Below, one piece after another: positions 45,491-54,179 of a DNA stretch of 64,000 nt. The notes beneath the pieces were generated by a model, which was given only the letters and a program-made list of their open reading frames with translations, had not been told where the DNA came from and made no database searches. A program made the position numbers and the translations under genes. Each line of letters begins with the position of its first letter. The stretch's first letter is position 1. The DNA lies in NCBI GenBank assembly GCA_002279765.1, contig NCCR01000003.1:51264-115263 (forward strand), read 5' to 3'. The DNA comes from Verrucomicrobia bacterium 12-59-8 (lineage in GTDB: Bacteria; Verrucomicrobiota; Verrucomicrobiae; Verrucomicrobiales; Verrucomicrobiaceae).

Positions 45491-45777
45491 GAGAGGAGAA
45501 ATAAGGTCCGTAGGCTCTCTCCCTACCCCTGCTCACACCTCCACCCAATCTAAGTATTGAAACTAAATCGACAGTGAAGAAACCGTCACGAATTTGTGTG
45601 TACAACGATTTCCTGACGTGCTCATCAAGAGCAGCGCTTCTGGTATTTGACGCGATGATCCGAGACGAAGCGAGAGTTTCCAGAGCCTGTCATTAACTTT
45701 GGATGATAAGAGCTGTAGTTTACCGAGTTTAATCCGCGACTTCGATTCCCATTGCCCGCTCAACCCTTTGCCCGGCC
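45491..45777. other. Upstream region of the giant gene, no firm element
   Basis: These 287 bases separate two minus-strand genes and are AT-richer than the rest, as a promoter region would be. No convincing -35/-10 pair, Pho box or T-run hairpin could be defined. The bases before the ATG at 45490 read pyrimidine-rich on the coding strand, with no Shine-Dalgarno sequence. Confidence 0.4.
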
Positions 45778-48297
45778 TCAGCGACGCTCTTTAAAGAGCG
45801 TCATCAGCACCTCGCCACGGGTCTTGCCTGAAGGCGGAGAATCTGATTTTTCCGCTGCGGCAACTGCTGCGGCTTTTTTTCGCGGATCGTCAAACTTTTG
45901 CGCCCATACGGCTGCCATCGCTGTTTTTAGAGGCTCGTCGAGCTGGGCGTTGTATTCGGAAAAAAAACCCTGCGTGGCAAAGTACTCGGCGGCGGGGATG
46001 CGTGAATCGCTGCCATCGGCATTGAGATCATTGAAGAAGCTGATCAGCTGCCGGTGCTCCACAAGCGTGCGCACGAGCACGTCGGCATCCAGCTTGCCGG
46101 GAGTGGTGCGATGTTTCTTCGACAACGCTGCGGCCCAGCCTGCGGCTTCGCCGGTTTGCATCCACACCGGCTCCAGACGGATCGCACCCCAAGCGATGTG
46201 GGTGGAGGAAAGACAGACGGGCACGAGCAAGTTGTCCACGCCTTGCGGCAGCAGGGCGCGATAAGGGATCTGCATGGGGCGTGATTCCTCGGTGAGGATG
46301 AGTTTGCCATCGTATCGAAAGCCGGGGCGTGAATCGAGGGTGCAGGCATGGCTGTCCATGTACCAGTCCGTCACCGCAATGCTGTCTGGGTTAACTGGAG
46401 TGCGCGCATACTCGCCGGCCAGCATGCCGTCATTCTCCGTGAGGACATAACGCCCCACGATGCGGCGGGCCTCACGCACATACATTTCATACGGGATGTG
46501 GCCATTGTCGGGGAACTCATCCTTCGCCAGTCCCCATTCACGGAATGACTTCCACTTCGACTTCATCGTTTCGTCGTTCTGCAAAAACCAGATTAGGCCG
46601 AGGCCGAAGTTTTTGTGCCGCTCAATGATCTTCTCGCGCTCCGCCCACGAAGTCTCGGGATAGGCAATGTTCTCCCCAGGAAGGATCGGTGAGTTCATGT
46701 GCGACTTCAAATTTGGCCCCGCATTCGTGGCGATGCTCTTGCGTTCGAAATGAACATACTCCTCGCGATTGTATCCCGGCGGCGGCGCAGTGAGCATGAG
46801 GCGGTTGTCGGGATCCTGCGTGACGCAGAAGCGGTAGTTGTAAGCCTGTGAGTTGCCGTCCGCCGTGAACGGGCTGGTCGGATCGACACTGCCCTGACGA
46901 GAACTGTATGCGCGAATGTTCAAGCCTTCTGCCTCCACGCTTTGCGGAGCGCCGTGGTCGATGTTCACAAACACTTTGCCTGCATGCGGCTCATTGTATT
47001 CATCACGTGCCTCGCGCCCGACGCGATATGGCACCTTGGCCAGGGCGAAGAGATCGCCCTCATAGGTCGCGTCGGCAAACATGGCAGCCTTGACGGTGAT
47101 GTCCTGAGTGGTGCCATACGCCCGCAGTGTGGCGCTTTTCAGGAGGGTGCCCTCGCGCTCGACTGCGACCGGATAATGCTCCAGCAGCAGCGTGAGGTTT
47201 TTCTCGCCCGCGAGGAGCCGGTGACACTCGCGCTCCATTACATGGGACTCCACCCAACCGATGGGATAATGCTCGTGGGTGTAGCGCATGATTTGATGCG
47301 CCTTCGAATCCCGCCCGTACCGTGCGATGGCGTCTTTCTCGATGTTTCCGAGCAGTTCAGTGAACAACGCGGCACGTGGTCCGCCATACAATGCGTCCCA
47401 TTGCATGAGGCCGTTTGCCAGCATGCCGCCGATGTGCCGGTTGTGCTGCACCAAGAGCACCGTGCAGCCTTCACGTGCGGCACGCACTGCGCAGGCCACG
47501 CCGCCCGCGGTGCCGCCGACCACGACGAGATCGTAGCTCCTGCCATTCACGTCATCGGCTTTGGCGTCCTTCTTTAATTGCACTGGCTCGGAAGAAGGCG
47601 GCGCGATGTTGCGGCCTTCCAAGGTCTGCTTGGCCAGAGGTGAAAGCGCTGCGGCTGCGGCCATTTGCGCCCGCTTTTCATTCACTGCATCAGCGACAGG
47701 TGCGGCGGACTCGAATCTTTGTGCGACAAAACCGGAGGCGCGCACGCCGTGACGTTCATCATCAGCAATCGCAACTGGCACGAACTGCACAGCATCCACC
47801 ACCACGTAGCCGTTTGCATCCGCATTCGACAGGGCCAGTGAGGCGTCTTTGCCGGGCTCAAAGCGGAATCTTCCAAGGGCACGTGGCACACCGTTTTCCA
47901 GACATTCCTGGCGCTGGTTTATTGCCACGGCTTTTGTTCCATCCGCGCTGACAATGCTCACCGGCACGTTTGTGGCGCGGTTGTCCGTGGCGGCATAAAT
48001 CAGGCGCACTTCGTATTCGCCAGCCTGTGTGATCTTCGGCACGAAGCGGGCGCTTTTGGCCCCCTGCTGCCCATGGCCGTCATGATGATAGCCCCGACCG
48101 ACATAGCTCGCTTGCTTGGTGCTCTCCACCCATGATCCAGTGTATTGCGCAGCGGAGTCATCGAGTACGATGCCTGCGATTTTGGTTTCGGCGACTGGAG
48201 AGGTCTGCAACTGCTGCTTCTCAACCAACGGTGGCTCAGAGGCGTGAAGAAACGAGACCGCAAGCAGTGCGTGCGAAACAAAGGTTGGAAAGCGCAT
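45778..48297 (-). CDS. Secreted FAD-dependent oxidoreductase with N-terminal golvesin-like domain
   Basis: An 839-residue exported protein. After a signal peptide, residues about 40-175 resemble the golvesin/xanthan-lyase-type beta-sandwich (AGIVLDDSAAQYTGSW, GEYEVRLIYA, VVVDAVQFVPV), likely a carbohydrate-binding part. The FAD-dependent oxidoreductase part starts at about residue 253 with DLVVVGGTAGGVACAVRAA (dinucleotide-binding loop), then NRHIGGMLANGLMQWDALYGG and FADATYEGDLFALA. It belongs to the FAD_oxidored group abundant near sulfatases and glycosidases in Verrucomicrobiota and Planctomycetota. The substrate is unknown, probably a sugar or glycan. A paralogous core is encoded at 50,733-52,433. 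Confidence 0.87.
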   Translation of the reverse strand: MRFPTFVSHALLAVSFLHASEPPLVEKQQLQTSPVAETKIAGIVLDDSAAQYTGSWVESTKQASYVGRGYHHDGHGQQGAKSARFVPKITQAGEYEVRLIYAATDNRATNVPVSIVSADGTKAVAINQRQECLENGVPRALGRFRFEPGKDASLALSNADANGYVVVDAVQFVPVAIADDERHGVRASGFVAQRFESAAPVADAVNEKRAQMAAAAALSPLAKQTLEGRNIAPPSSEPVQLKKDAKADDVNGRSYDLVVVGGTAGGVACAVRAAREGCTVLLVQHNRHIGGMLANGLMQWDALYGGPRAALFTELLGNIEKDAIARYGRDSKAHQIMRYTHEHYPIGWVESHVMERECHRLLAGEKNLTLLLEHYPVAVEREGTLLKSATLRAYGTTQDITVKAAMFADATYEGDLFALAKVPYRVGREARDEYNEPHAGKVFVNIDHGAPQSVEAEGLNIRAYSSRQGSVDPTSPFTADGNSQAYNYRFCVTQDPDNRLMLTAPPPGYNREEYVHFERKSIATNAGPNLKSHMNSPILPGENIAYPETSWAEREKIIERHKNFGLGLIWFLQNDETMKSKWKSFREWGLAKDEFPDNGHIPYEMYVREARRIVGRYVLTENDGMLAGEYARTPVNPDSIAVTDWYMDSHACTLDSRPGFRYDGKLILTEESRPMQIPYRALLPQGVDNLLVPVCLSSTHIAWGAIRLEPVWMQTGEAAGWAAALSKKHRTTPGKLDADVLVRTLVEHRQLISFFNDLNADGSDSRIPAAEYFATQGFFSEYNAQLDEPLKTAMAAVWAQKFDDPRKKAAAVAAAEKSDSPPSGKTRGEVLMTLFKERR

Positions 48298-48363
48298 GCT
48301 TCCAAGACGTTGGGCAACCCTGGTTGTTGCTGGTCAATTCAGCTAACCAATGCGCTAACGCGA

Positions 48364-49092
48364 TTACTTGGAGACTGCGGCAGGCAGATTTTGCAACAGA
48401 GATTCCGTCACCGACTTGGCGAGCATTTGATAGGCCTCGGGCTTCCAGTGAAACTGATCGCCACGTGCCAGATCAAGCTTCGGTGCCAGCAGCGCATACA
48501 GGTCGTCGATGGGCACGTGGGATTCTGCCATAACTTCGGCGGCCAGTCGGTTGTGCTCGATGATGATGGGATTGATGGCAGGGTCGGCCTCTCCGGGCTT
48601 GCCTTTGACGGTGACAGGCGTGCTGCTGGCCCAGATGATCTTCGCGTTCGGAAGCTGCGTACGGATGACCTCAATGAAAGAGAGTGTGAGCGGCTTGAAG
48701 GTGCCTTCTTTGATACGACCCGGCTGCCAGCCGTGCAGTCCCATGTTGAAATGCACGATGTCGTAAGGGCCATTCGCCTTCAGACTTTCAGCGAGGATCT
48801 TGTTCAGATTCTCTGACTGAGCGTAAGGGTGCATCCAGGCATCGACATAGGCCTTGCCCTTCATGGCATTGATCACTCCGTTCATGTAGCCGCCGAGGAT
48901 GGAATCTCCCATCAGCAACACTCGCGGGCGTGTTTTGTCGGTGATGACGGCCTTGTTGAATTTCCAGCTTTTGCCATCAGCGTGGAGACGCTGGTCTTTT
49001 TCGACTACAGGGGTTTCGGCCTGGAGTGGAAGAGTTGCCGTGATGAAGAGCAACGAGAGAAGATGGGATTTGGCAAACATGGGCCTTTTCAT
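48364..49092 (-). CDS. Secreted SGNH/GDSL-family hydrolase
   Basis: A 242-residue protein with a signal peptide and the SGNH blocks: block I LLMGDSILGGY with nucleophile S64, block III region HFNMGLHGW with the Asn, and block V DQFHWKPEAY with the catalytic Asp/His pair. Such enzymes remove acyl groups from sugars or lipids; an acetyl-xylan-type or glycan esterase role fits its neighbours. It ends 66 bases before the FAD-oxidoreductase start codon on the same strand. An internal ATG at 49080 is an alternative start. Confidence 0.86.
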   Translation of the reverse strand: MKRPMFAKSHLLSLLFITATLPLQAETPVVEKDQRLHADGKSWKFNKAVITDKTRPRVLLMGDSILGGYMNGVINAMKGKAYVDAWMHPYAQSENLNKILAESLKANGPYDIVHFNMGLHGWQPGRIKEGTFKPLTLSFIEVIRTQLPNAKIIWASSTPVTVKGKPGEADPAINPIIIEHNRLAAEVMAESHVPIDDLYALLAPKLDLARGDQFHWKPEAYQMLAKSVTESLLQNLPAAVSK

Positions 49093-49131
49093 ACGAAAAT
49101 GAGTCCTGATTCTTCCACAAAGTGAATGGTG

Positions 49132-50691
49132 CTACGCCGTCATGCGCGCCAGTACTGCGTCATCGACCGGCTTGCAGGAGCGATAGCCTTCGCCGTGCTC
49201 GGGCAGCTCTGCGAGGAAGGCGCTGCGGGTCTCGGCGGATTGGAAATCGAGCCCGATCAAGGCACGTCCGATGCGCTCGCCGGACTGGCGATAGTTGAAA
49301 TAGCAGAGGCTGGCGCGATCGCGGATGAGGCGGGAGAGGAAGTCGTGCAGGGCACCGGAACGTTCGTAGAAGTCGAGACGCAGGAAGACGGGATGAGAGA
49401 GCATATCTCCGCGCAACGGAATGGCGCGGAAGGCGACATCCACGGCTCCGGTGAGGTCTTCCCAAAGATAGCCACCAGCCTCCAGACGAGCTGGCAGTGC
49501 TGCGAGTTTTTCGGCATTTTCAGCGGTGACGGTGAAGACCGGCCAGGCCTGATCGGTGCGGTGCAGGCCGTATTGGAAATCGGCGATGTTGAGGCCCTCG
49601 AAGCAGGAATCAAGAAGTGCGAGCATCGCGCCGGGGCGTTCGGGGATCTGTACACGCAGGGCACGTGAGGCGGTGTTGCTGGAGCCTTCGGACTGGGCGA
49701 TGAGGCCGAGCTGAAGGAAGTCGATGTTAGAGCCGGTGATTACGATGAGGACTTTTTTGCCCACGAGTGCTGCGCGGTCTTTGAGTACTGCGGCGAGACC
49801 CATGGCACCAGAAGGCTCGGAGACGCATCGCAGTGTTTCCCACAGCACGCGAATGGCGGCGCTGACCTCGGCATTGGTGATGGTGCTGACGCGATCAAGG
49901 GTCTCCTGGCAGATGCCAAAGGGCAGCGCGCCGGCTTTGCGAACGGCGGTGCCATCGCAGAAGATGTCGAGATCATGCAGCTCGACCGGCTTGCCTGCGG
50001 AGAGGGCCGCTTTCATGGATGCCTGGCCCACGCCTTCAACACCAACGGCTTCCATGTTTGGCCAGTAGGTTTTGAGCCAGCACGAGACTGCGGAGGCCAT
50101 GCCGCCACCGCCGATTTGCAGGTAGGCGGCATCGAAGGGGCCATGCCCGGAGAGCACGACCTCGTCTGCCAGGGTCCCCTGCCCGGCCATGACTTTGAGA
50201 TCATCGTAGGCATGTACGTAGGTCGCGCCGCTAGTGCGCTCGTCTTCACGTGCGGAGGTCACGGCTTCGTCATAGCTGTCGCCCGCCAGCACGATACGGA
50301 CATATTCGCCGCCGTGGTGCAGGACAGCGTTTTGTTTCACCTTGGGCGTCGAGCGTGGCATGTAGATGCGTGCGTGGATGCCGAGTGTTTTGGCCGCGAG
50401 CGCCACGCCCTGGGCGTGATTTCCTGCGGAGGCGGTGACCACGCCTTTGGCGCGCTGCTCGGGTGTGAGCTCGGTCATGGCGTTGCAAGCACCGCGCCAC
50501 TTGTAGCATTTCACGGGGGAGAGATCTTCGCGCTTCACCCAGATCTCAGGGCCGGGCTCGGAACCGGGCAGGATGAGACGCTCCATCGGCGTGGGCTTGC
50601 CAAAGCGGTACACCCGCTCACGGGCAAACAAGATTTCCTGCCGCAAGCGGCGATCCAGAGGCAAATTTTCGCGTTCCATTCGTGGCGGCAT
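49132..50691 (-). CDS. ilvA: Threonine ammonia-lyase (biosynthetic)
   Basis: A 519-residue PLP enzyme deaminating threonine to 2-oxobutanoate, first step of isoleucine synthesis. The PLP lysine K64 is in KCYKWRGA, followed by SAGNHAQGVALAA and IGGGGMASAV (phosphate binding). The C-terminal third holds two ACT-like regulatory domains (RVQIPERPGAMLALLDS; FLRLDFYERSGALHDFL), typical of the isoleucine-inhibited biosynthetic form. The ATG at 50691 is selected because AGGAGG (plus-strand cctcct at 50703-50708) lies 11 bases upstream. It is metabolically unrelated to the secreted enzymes on either side, yet shares their strand. Confidence 0.93.
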   Translation of the reverse strand: MPPRMERENLPLDRRLRQEILFARERVYRFGKPTPMERLILPGSEPGPEIWVKREDLSPVKCYKWRGACNAMTELTPEQRAKGVVTASAGNHAQGVALAAKTLGIHARIYMPRSTPKVKQNAVLHHGGEYVRIVLAGDSYDEAVTSAREDERTSGATYVHAYDDLKVMAGQGTLADEVVLSGHGPFDAAYLQIGGGGMASAVSCWLKTYWPNMEAVGVEGVGQASMKAALSAGKPVELHDLDIFCDGTAVRKAGALPFGICQETLDRVSTITNAEVSAAIRVLWETLRCVSEPSGAMGLAAVLKDRAALVGKKVLIVITGSNIDFLQLGLIAQSEGSSNTASRALRVQIPERPGAMLALLDSCFEGLNIADFQYGLHRTDQAWPVFTVTAENAEKLAALPARLEAGGYLWEDLTGAVDVAFRAIPLRGDMLSHPVFLRLDFYERSGALHDFLSRLIRDRASLCYFNYRQSGERIGRALIGLDFQSAETRSAFLAELPEHGEGYRSCKPVDDAVLARMTA

Positions 50692-50702
50692 ACATTCCCG
50701 CC

Positions 50703-50708
50703 CCTCCT
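50703..50708 (-). promoter_or_regulatory. Shine-Dalgarno sequence of ilvA
   Basis: The coding strand reads AGGAGG 11 bases before the ATG at 50691. It decides between this start and the in-frame ATG at 50718, and it is unusual here because most genes in the window lack such a site. Confidence 0.6.
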
Positions 50709-50732
50709 GCATCAGCAAGAGGTTTTGCTAAT

Positions 50733-52433
50733 TCAATGCGCAGCCTTTTTCTTGGAAGAAGCATGCTTCCATTCCAGCACCTGGCCGTCTTGTTCAAGGC
50801 GTGTTTTGAGCTTGGTGTAATCGACCTGCTGCACGGGAATTTTGTCGTCCATGGCAATGCAGGCCGCTACGGCTGCGCTTTGGCTGGTGCACATGAACAC
50901 GGGCTCCATGCGGATGCTGCTGTAGGCGGTATGGCTGGCGCTGAGGGCGAAGGTGACGAGGAGATTGTCGCACTCGCTCTGCTTGGGCACGATGGCCTCG
51001 TAGCCGATGCCATAGGGTGGTGCGCCATCGCGACCGCCTGCGGTTTTGCCCTCACGAGTGACGACGCCTTCCCTCACGATGCGGCGGATTTCATGGGTGT
51101 CTGTGCCGTAGCTGCCGAGGCTGATGGGCTTCGGGGCGTTTGCATGGCCAAAGGTGTGATGTTCCGTGATGACGAGGTCGCTGACCATGCGGCGGGCCTC
51201 ACGCACGTAGATCTGGTGAGGCCAGCCGCCGTTGTCGGTGAACTCATCCTTGGGCAGGCCGAAGCGCTGCATGTCTTTGCGCACCTGCTCCGGCACGCGT
51301 GCATCTGTGGCGAGGAAGTGCAGCAGACCCCGATGATAGTCCTCATGCTGCTTCGCGATCTTCTCGCGCTGCGCGTAGGATGCATCAGGCCATGCGTGGG
51401 AGGCTCCGGGAAGATTGCCGCCAAAGGTCGCGGTATTGAAATCCCATTTGTCATTCGGTAGTGCATCGTGCTTGGAGAACCAGCGCAGGTCCATGGCATC
51501 GCCGTTGGCCAAGCAGGCCTCGATGAATCGAACGACGATCTCGTAGCGCTTTGGATCGTAGTCCGATGGCGGTGTGATCGGGATCATGTTGGCGGGATTT
51601 GTGGTGAGGCAGAGGCGGAAGCAGTAGGCCTGCACACCTGGGGAGGGCTCGCCGGGCGTTCCGGGATCGCCGGACTGAATCAGGGGCAGCAGTCCGCTTT
51701 TGGGATCGCCTTTCACCACATAGGGATCAAGCGGGAAGTCACGATCCCACACGCCATGACCGTTCTTGAGACGACCGTTTGCACCGGGTTGTGCGTAGCC
51801 TGTGTGAGGCAGGAATTTCTCCACGTAATGGATACCGTTGTAGGTCTCGCCATACTTCGCATTGCCCTCGCGCATGAGCGTGTAGTTCACGCCTGCTTTT
51901 GCCATGAGATCGCCCTCATAGGTGGCGTCGATGAACATTTTGGCACGGAACACGGTGCCGTCTTCGGTGATCAGTTCGGTGATGCGTGCGCCGTCTTTTT
52001 TGACCGATGCCAGCCGTGCTTTCAAATGTACTTTGACACCGGCATCTTGTGCCATTTCGTTGAACACTTGTTCCGCTTTGTGCGGCTCGATGGCATACGC
52101 CCCACCCGTGGCGGGACCGCCGCCTTTGCTTTCAAATGCTTTGTCCCAAGCCAGGGTGACACCCACGGTGGCGGCAAGCTTGGTGAAGTATTCGCGAGCA
52201 ATGCCGCCGACGGAGCGGGGATCGCCAATGTCCACGGCGCTCAGGCCGCCGCTGGTCATGCCGCCCAGATGACGGCCGGGCTCTGCAATGACCACCGTCT
52301 TCCCCATTCGCACCGCCTGCACTACAGCCGCGACGCCACCGCTGGAGCCGCCATAGACGCAGAGATCGGATTCCACCACGGCGGCGGCAGCAAGGGACGA
52401 GGAAAGAGCAAAGACTAGCAGGAACGACTTCAT
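50733..52433 (-). CDS. Secreted FAD-dependent oxidoreductase (FAD_oxidored family)
   Basis: A 566-residue exported protein with a signal peptide (MKSFLLVFALSSSLAAAAVV) followed at once by the FAD loop DLCVYGGSSGGVAAVVQA and GRHLGGMTSGGLSAVD. MFIDATYEGDLMAKAG, DEFTDNGGWPHQIYVREARRM and MEPVFMCTSQSAAVAA match the catalytic core of the oxidoreductase at 45,778-48,297, but without its golvesin-like domain. Substrate unknown; the genomic context suggests oxidation of a sugar or sulfated glycan product in the periplasm. It lies 44 bases after the Tat-exported protein gene. Confidence 0.88.
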   Translation of the reverse strand: MKSFLLVFALSSSLAAAAVVESDLCVYGGSSGGVAAVVQAVRMGKTVVIAEPGRHLGGMTSGGLSAVDIGDPRSVGGIAREYFTKLAATVGVTLAWDKAFESKGGGPATGGAYAIEPHKAEQVFNEMAQDAGVKVHLKARLASVKKDGARITELITEDGTVFRAKMFIDATYEGDLMAKAGVNYTLMREGNAKYGETYNGIHYVEKFLPHTGYAQPGANGRLKNGHGVWDRDFPLDPYVVKGDPKSGLLPLIQSGDPGTPGEPSPGVQAYCFRLCLTTNPANMIPITPPSDYDPKRYEIVVRFIEACLANGDAMDLRWFSKHDALPNDKWDFNTATFGGNLPGASHAWPDASYAQREKIAKQHEDYHRGLLHFLATDARVPEQVRKDMQRFGLPKDEFTDNGGWPHQIYVREARRMVSDLVITEHHTFGHANAPKPISLGSYGTDTHEIRRIVREGVVTREGKTAGGRDGAPPYGIGYEAIVPKQSECDNLLVTFALSASHTAYSSIRMEPVFMCTSQSAAVAACIAMDDKIPVQQVDYTKLKTRLEQDGQVLEWKHASSKKKAAH

Positions 52434-52477
52434 GGGTTGTATGAAAATAGACGACGCAAAATCTCTGGCCTTGCTGG

Positions 52478-54145
52478 TCAAACGGCCTGACCAACGACGA
52501 GATCGACAAAGACGACTGCCAGTGGCTCGCCGGCCCGCAGTGTGACCTCAAGGCTGTTTTTGCCTTCGCGGAGCAGTTTGGCTGGGATGATCCACGCGCG
52601 CAGTTCCTCGGGTTTGCCAAGCAAAGATGGGTAAGGAACGGGGAAAGGCTCCGTGACATCAGGGGTCGCGGCCAGATGTTCGCCGTTGAATGTGGCGGTC
52701 CATTCACCACTCCCGAGCGGCTGGTCGGCTTGAATGCGGACACGTGCATCTTGTTTCCAGCCGCCCGCTGGTGGGGCGAGATCATAGTTGAACTTCGCGG
52801 GCTTGCCAGCTTCGATCTTGCGGGGCACGGGCAGCGGCTTCATGCCGGGTGCGCGCCAGCCTTGGGCGATGAACCAGTGCTGAGGCTCTTGCGCGAGAGC
52901 TTTGGGATCACGCAGGGCTTTAAGAGCTTCGAAGGGTGGTTCGCCAAACACGCCACGGCCTTCGCCTTGGCCGTGCTGGCGATAATAGGCGAAATTGAAG
53001 AGGCTGATGCCGTCCGCGCCGCGTGCGTAAGCTAGGTGTGCGGATGTGTGCAGGTGCTCGGGTGTGGCACGGCGGAAGGGGAAGACGTCGTAGCCCTTGG
53101 TGACTTTGTCGCCTTTCCAGATTGTGTGGCAGAGTTCGAAGTAGAGGGTGGCTCCCTGTGTCTGCCTGCGAATCGCGGCCAAGTAGTGATGCTGGGTGGT
53201 GAAGTAGTGCTCGGAGGCGTTTACCATGTCGAGTCCGGCGGCGACGAGTGATTTCAAATCGAGGCCGAGAACGTCGAGTGCGGGCAGATGGCAGGGCACG
53301 CGAGCGCAGAGCCAGCGACGCTTGCCATTGCGGGAGGTTTGATCAAGCAATTCGCGCACCTCGCGCACGAAGCCGGTCACGATGGTGTGGCGCTGATCCA
53401 GCGGCGTTTCTTCTGGACGGAAGTAGTTGTAAAAGCGCAGGAAATCGAGTTCCAGGCCGTCGAGATCGTAGTTCTCACAGAGTTCGCGGATGAGTGCGAA
53501 TTTTTGAGCACGCACCTCGGGCATGGCCCAATTTTGCACGAGGTCGGCTCCTCGCAGTGAGCCGGGTTTGAGGCGGTACTCGGGATGCTCGACGTAATGT
53601 TTCGTCACGCTCATGCCGATGCTACTGCCGGGTTTGTCGCCGGGCTTGGGATCGCTGAACTCCTTGTGATGGGCATCGTTCATGCGGAAGGAAATAAACG
53701 GCGACTGCTGACGCTGACGACAGCGGTCGATGAAAACCTGCACCACGTCGCCGCCATCCAGCACAAATTGGCCGAAGGGATCGGGCTTCTGGCCGTAGCG
53801 TTGCTTGATCCAAGCGTAGTGTGCTGTGAGTGGCAGCACCTTGCTGGGCCACATGGGGACCATGCCGAGGCCGGGCTGGAGGAAATGGGCATCCACGAGT
53901 CCTGTGACTTCATCCACCGTGGCTTCGAGCATCTCTTTGCGAAAGGGCTCCCGCGCTTTGTGAAACGGGCTGATGCAGGAGGTGATGTTTGTGGTGTCGT
54001 TGCTGTAGAGGACCCGTGGTGGGGTACGTGATGGATCTGCCGCATGTGTGAGCCATGGCAAAGCTGCGGCAGCTTTGATGAACTGGCGTCGTGTTGTCCC
54101 TGCTGGGTGCGTGCTGCACTCATTCATCATCTGTTGTTTCTTCAT
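52478..54145 (-). CDS. Tat-exported TIM-barrel hydrolase-like protein
   Basis: A 555-residue protein with a twin-arginine signal (TTRRQFIKAAAALPWL), so it is exported folded. The middle has barrel-like strands: FISFRMNDAHH, ENYDLDGLELDFLRF with an acidic pair at a strand end, WLCARVP, LDMVNASEHYF and LYFELCHT. This is the layout of family-10-like glycosyl hydrolases and related uncharacterised verrucomicrobial proteins; D/E residues of ELDF may be catalytic. The C-terminal 130 residues look like a beta-sandwich. Start alternatives are ATGs at 54130 and 54127. I cannot assign a substrate. Confidence 0.65.
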   Translation of the reverse strand: MKKQQMMNECSTHPAGTTRRQFIKAAAALPWLTHAADPSRTPPRVLYSNDTTNITSCISPFHKAREPFRKEMLEATVDEVTGLVDAHFLQPGLGMVPMWPSKVLPLTAHYAWIKQRYGQKPDPFGQFVLDGGDVVQVFIDRCRQRQQSPFISFRMNDAHHKEFSDPKPGDKPGSSIGMSVTKHYVEHPEYRLKPGSLRGADLVQNWAMPEVRAQKFALIRELCENYDLDGLELDFLRFYNYFRPEETPLDQRHTIVTGFVREVRELLDQTSRNGKRRWLCARVPCHLPALDVLGLDLKSLVAAGLDMVNASEHYFTTQHHYLAAIRRQTQGATLYFELCHTIWKGDKVTKGYDVFPFRRATPEHLHTSAHLAYARGADGISLFNFAYYRQHGQGEGRGVFGEPPFEALKALRDPKALAQEPQHWFIAQGWRAPGMKPLPVPRKIEAGKPAKFNYDLAPPAGGWKQDARVRIQADQPLGSGEWTATFNGEHLAATPDVTEPFPVPYPSLLGKPEELRAWIIPAKLLREGKNSLEVTLRAGEPLAVVFVDLVVGQAV

Positions 54146-54179
54146 GCCGTTGAATCAGGGAACTTCTGTCTTCTGCTAA

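Noticed and set aside
45570..45710. Possible Pho box before the giant phosphatase gene (ctgtcatt, gacagtgaa)
   Set aside because: Only isolated half-site-like words are present, without the direct repeat and 4-base spacing of a PhoB box, so phosphate control cannot be claimed from sequence.
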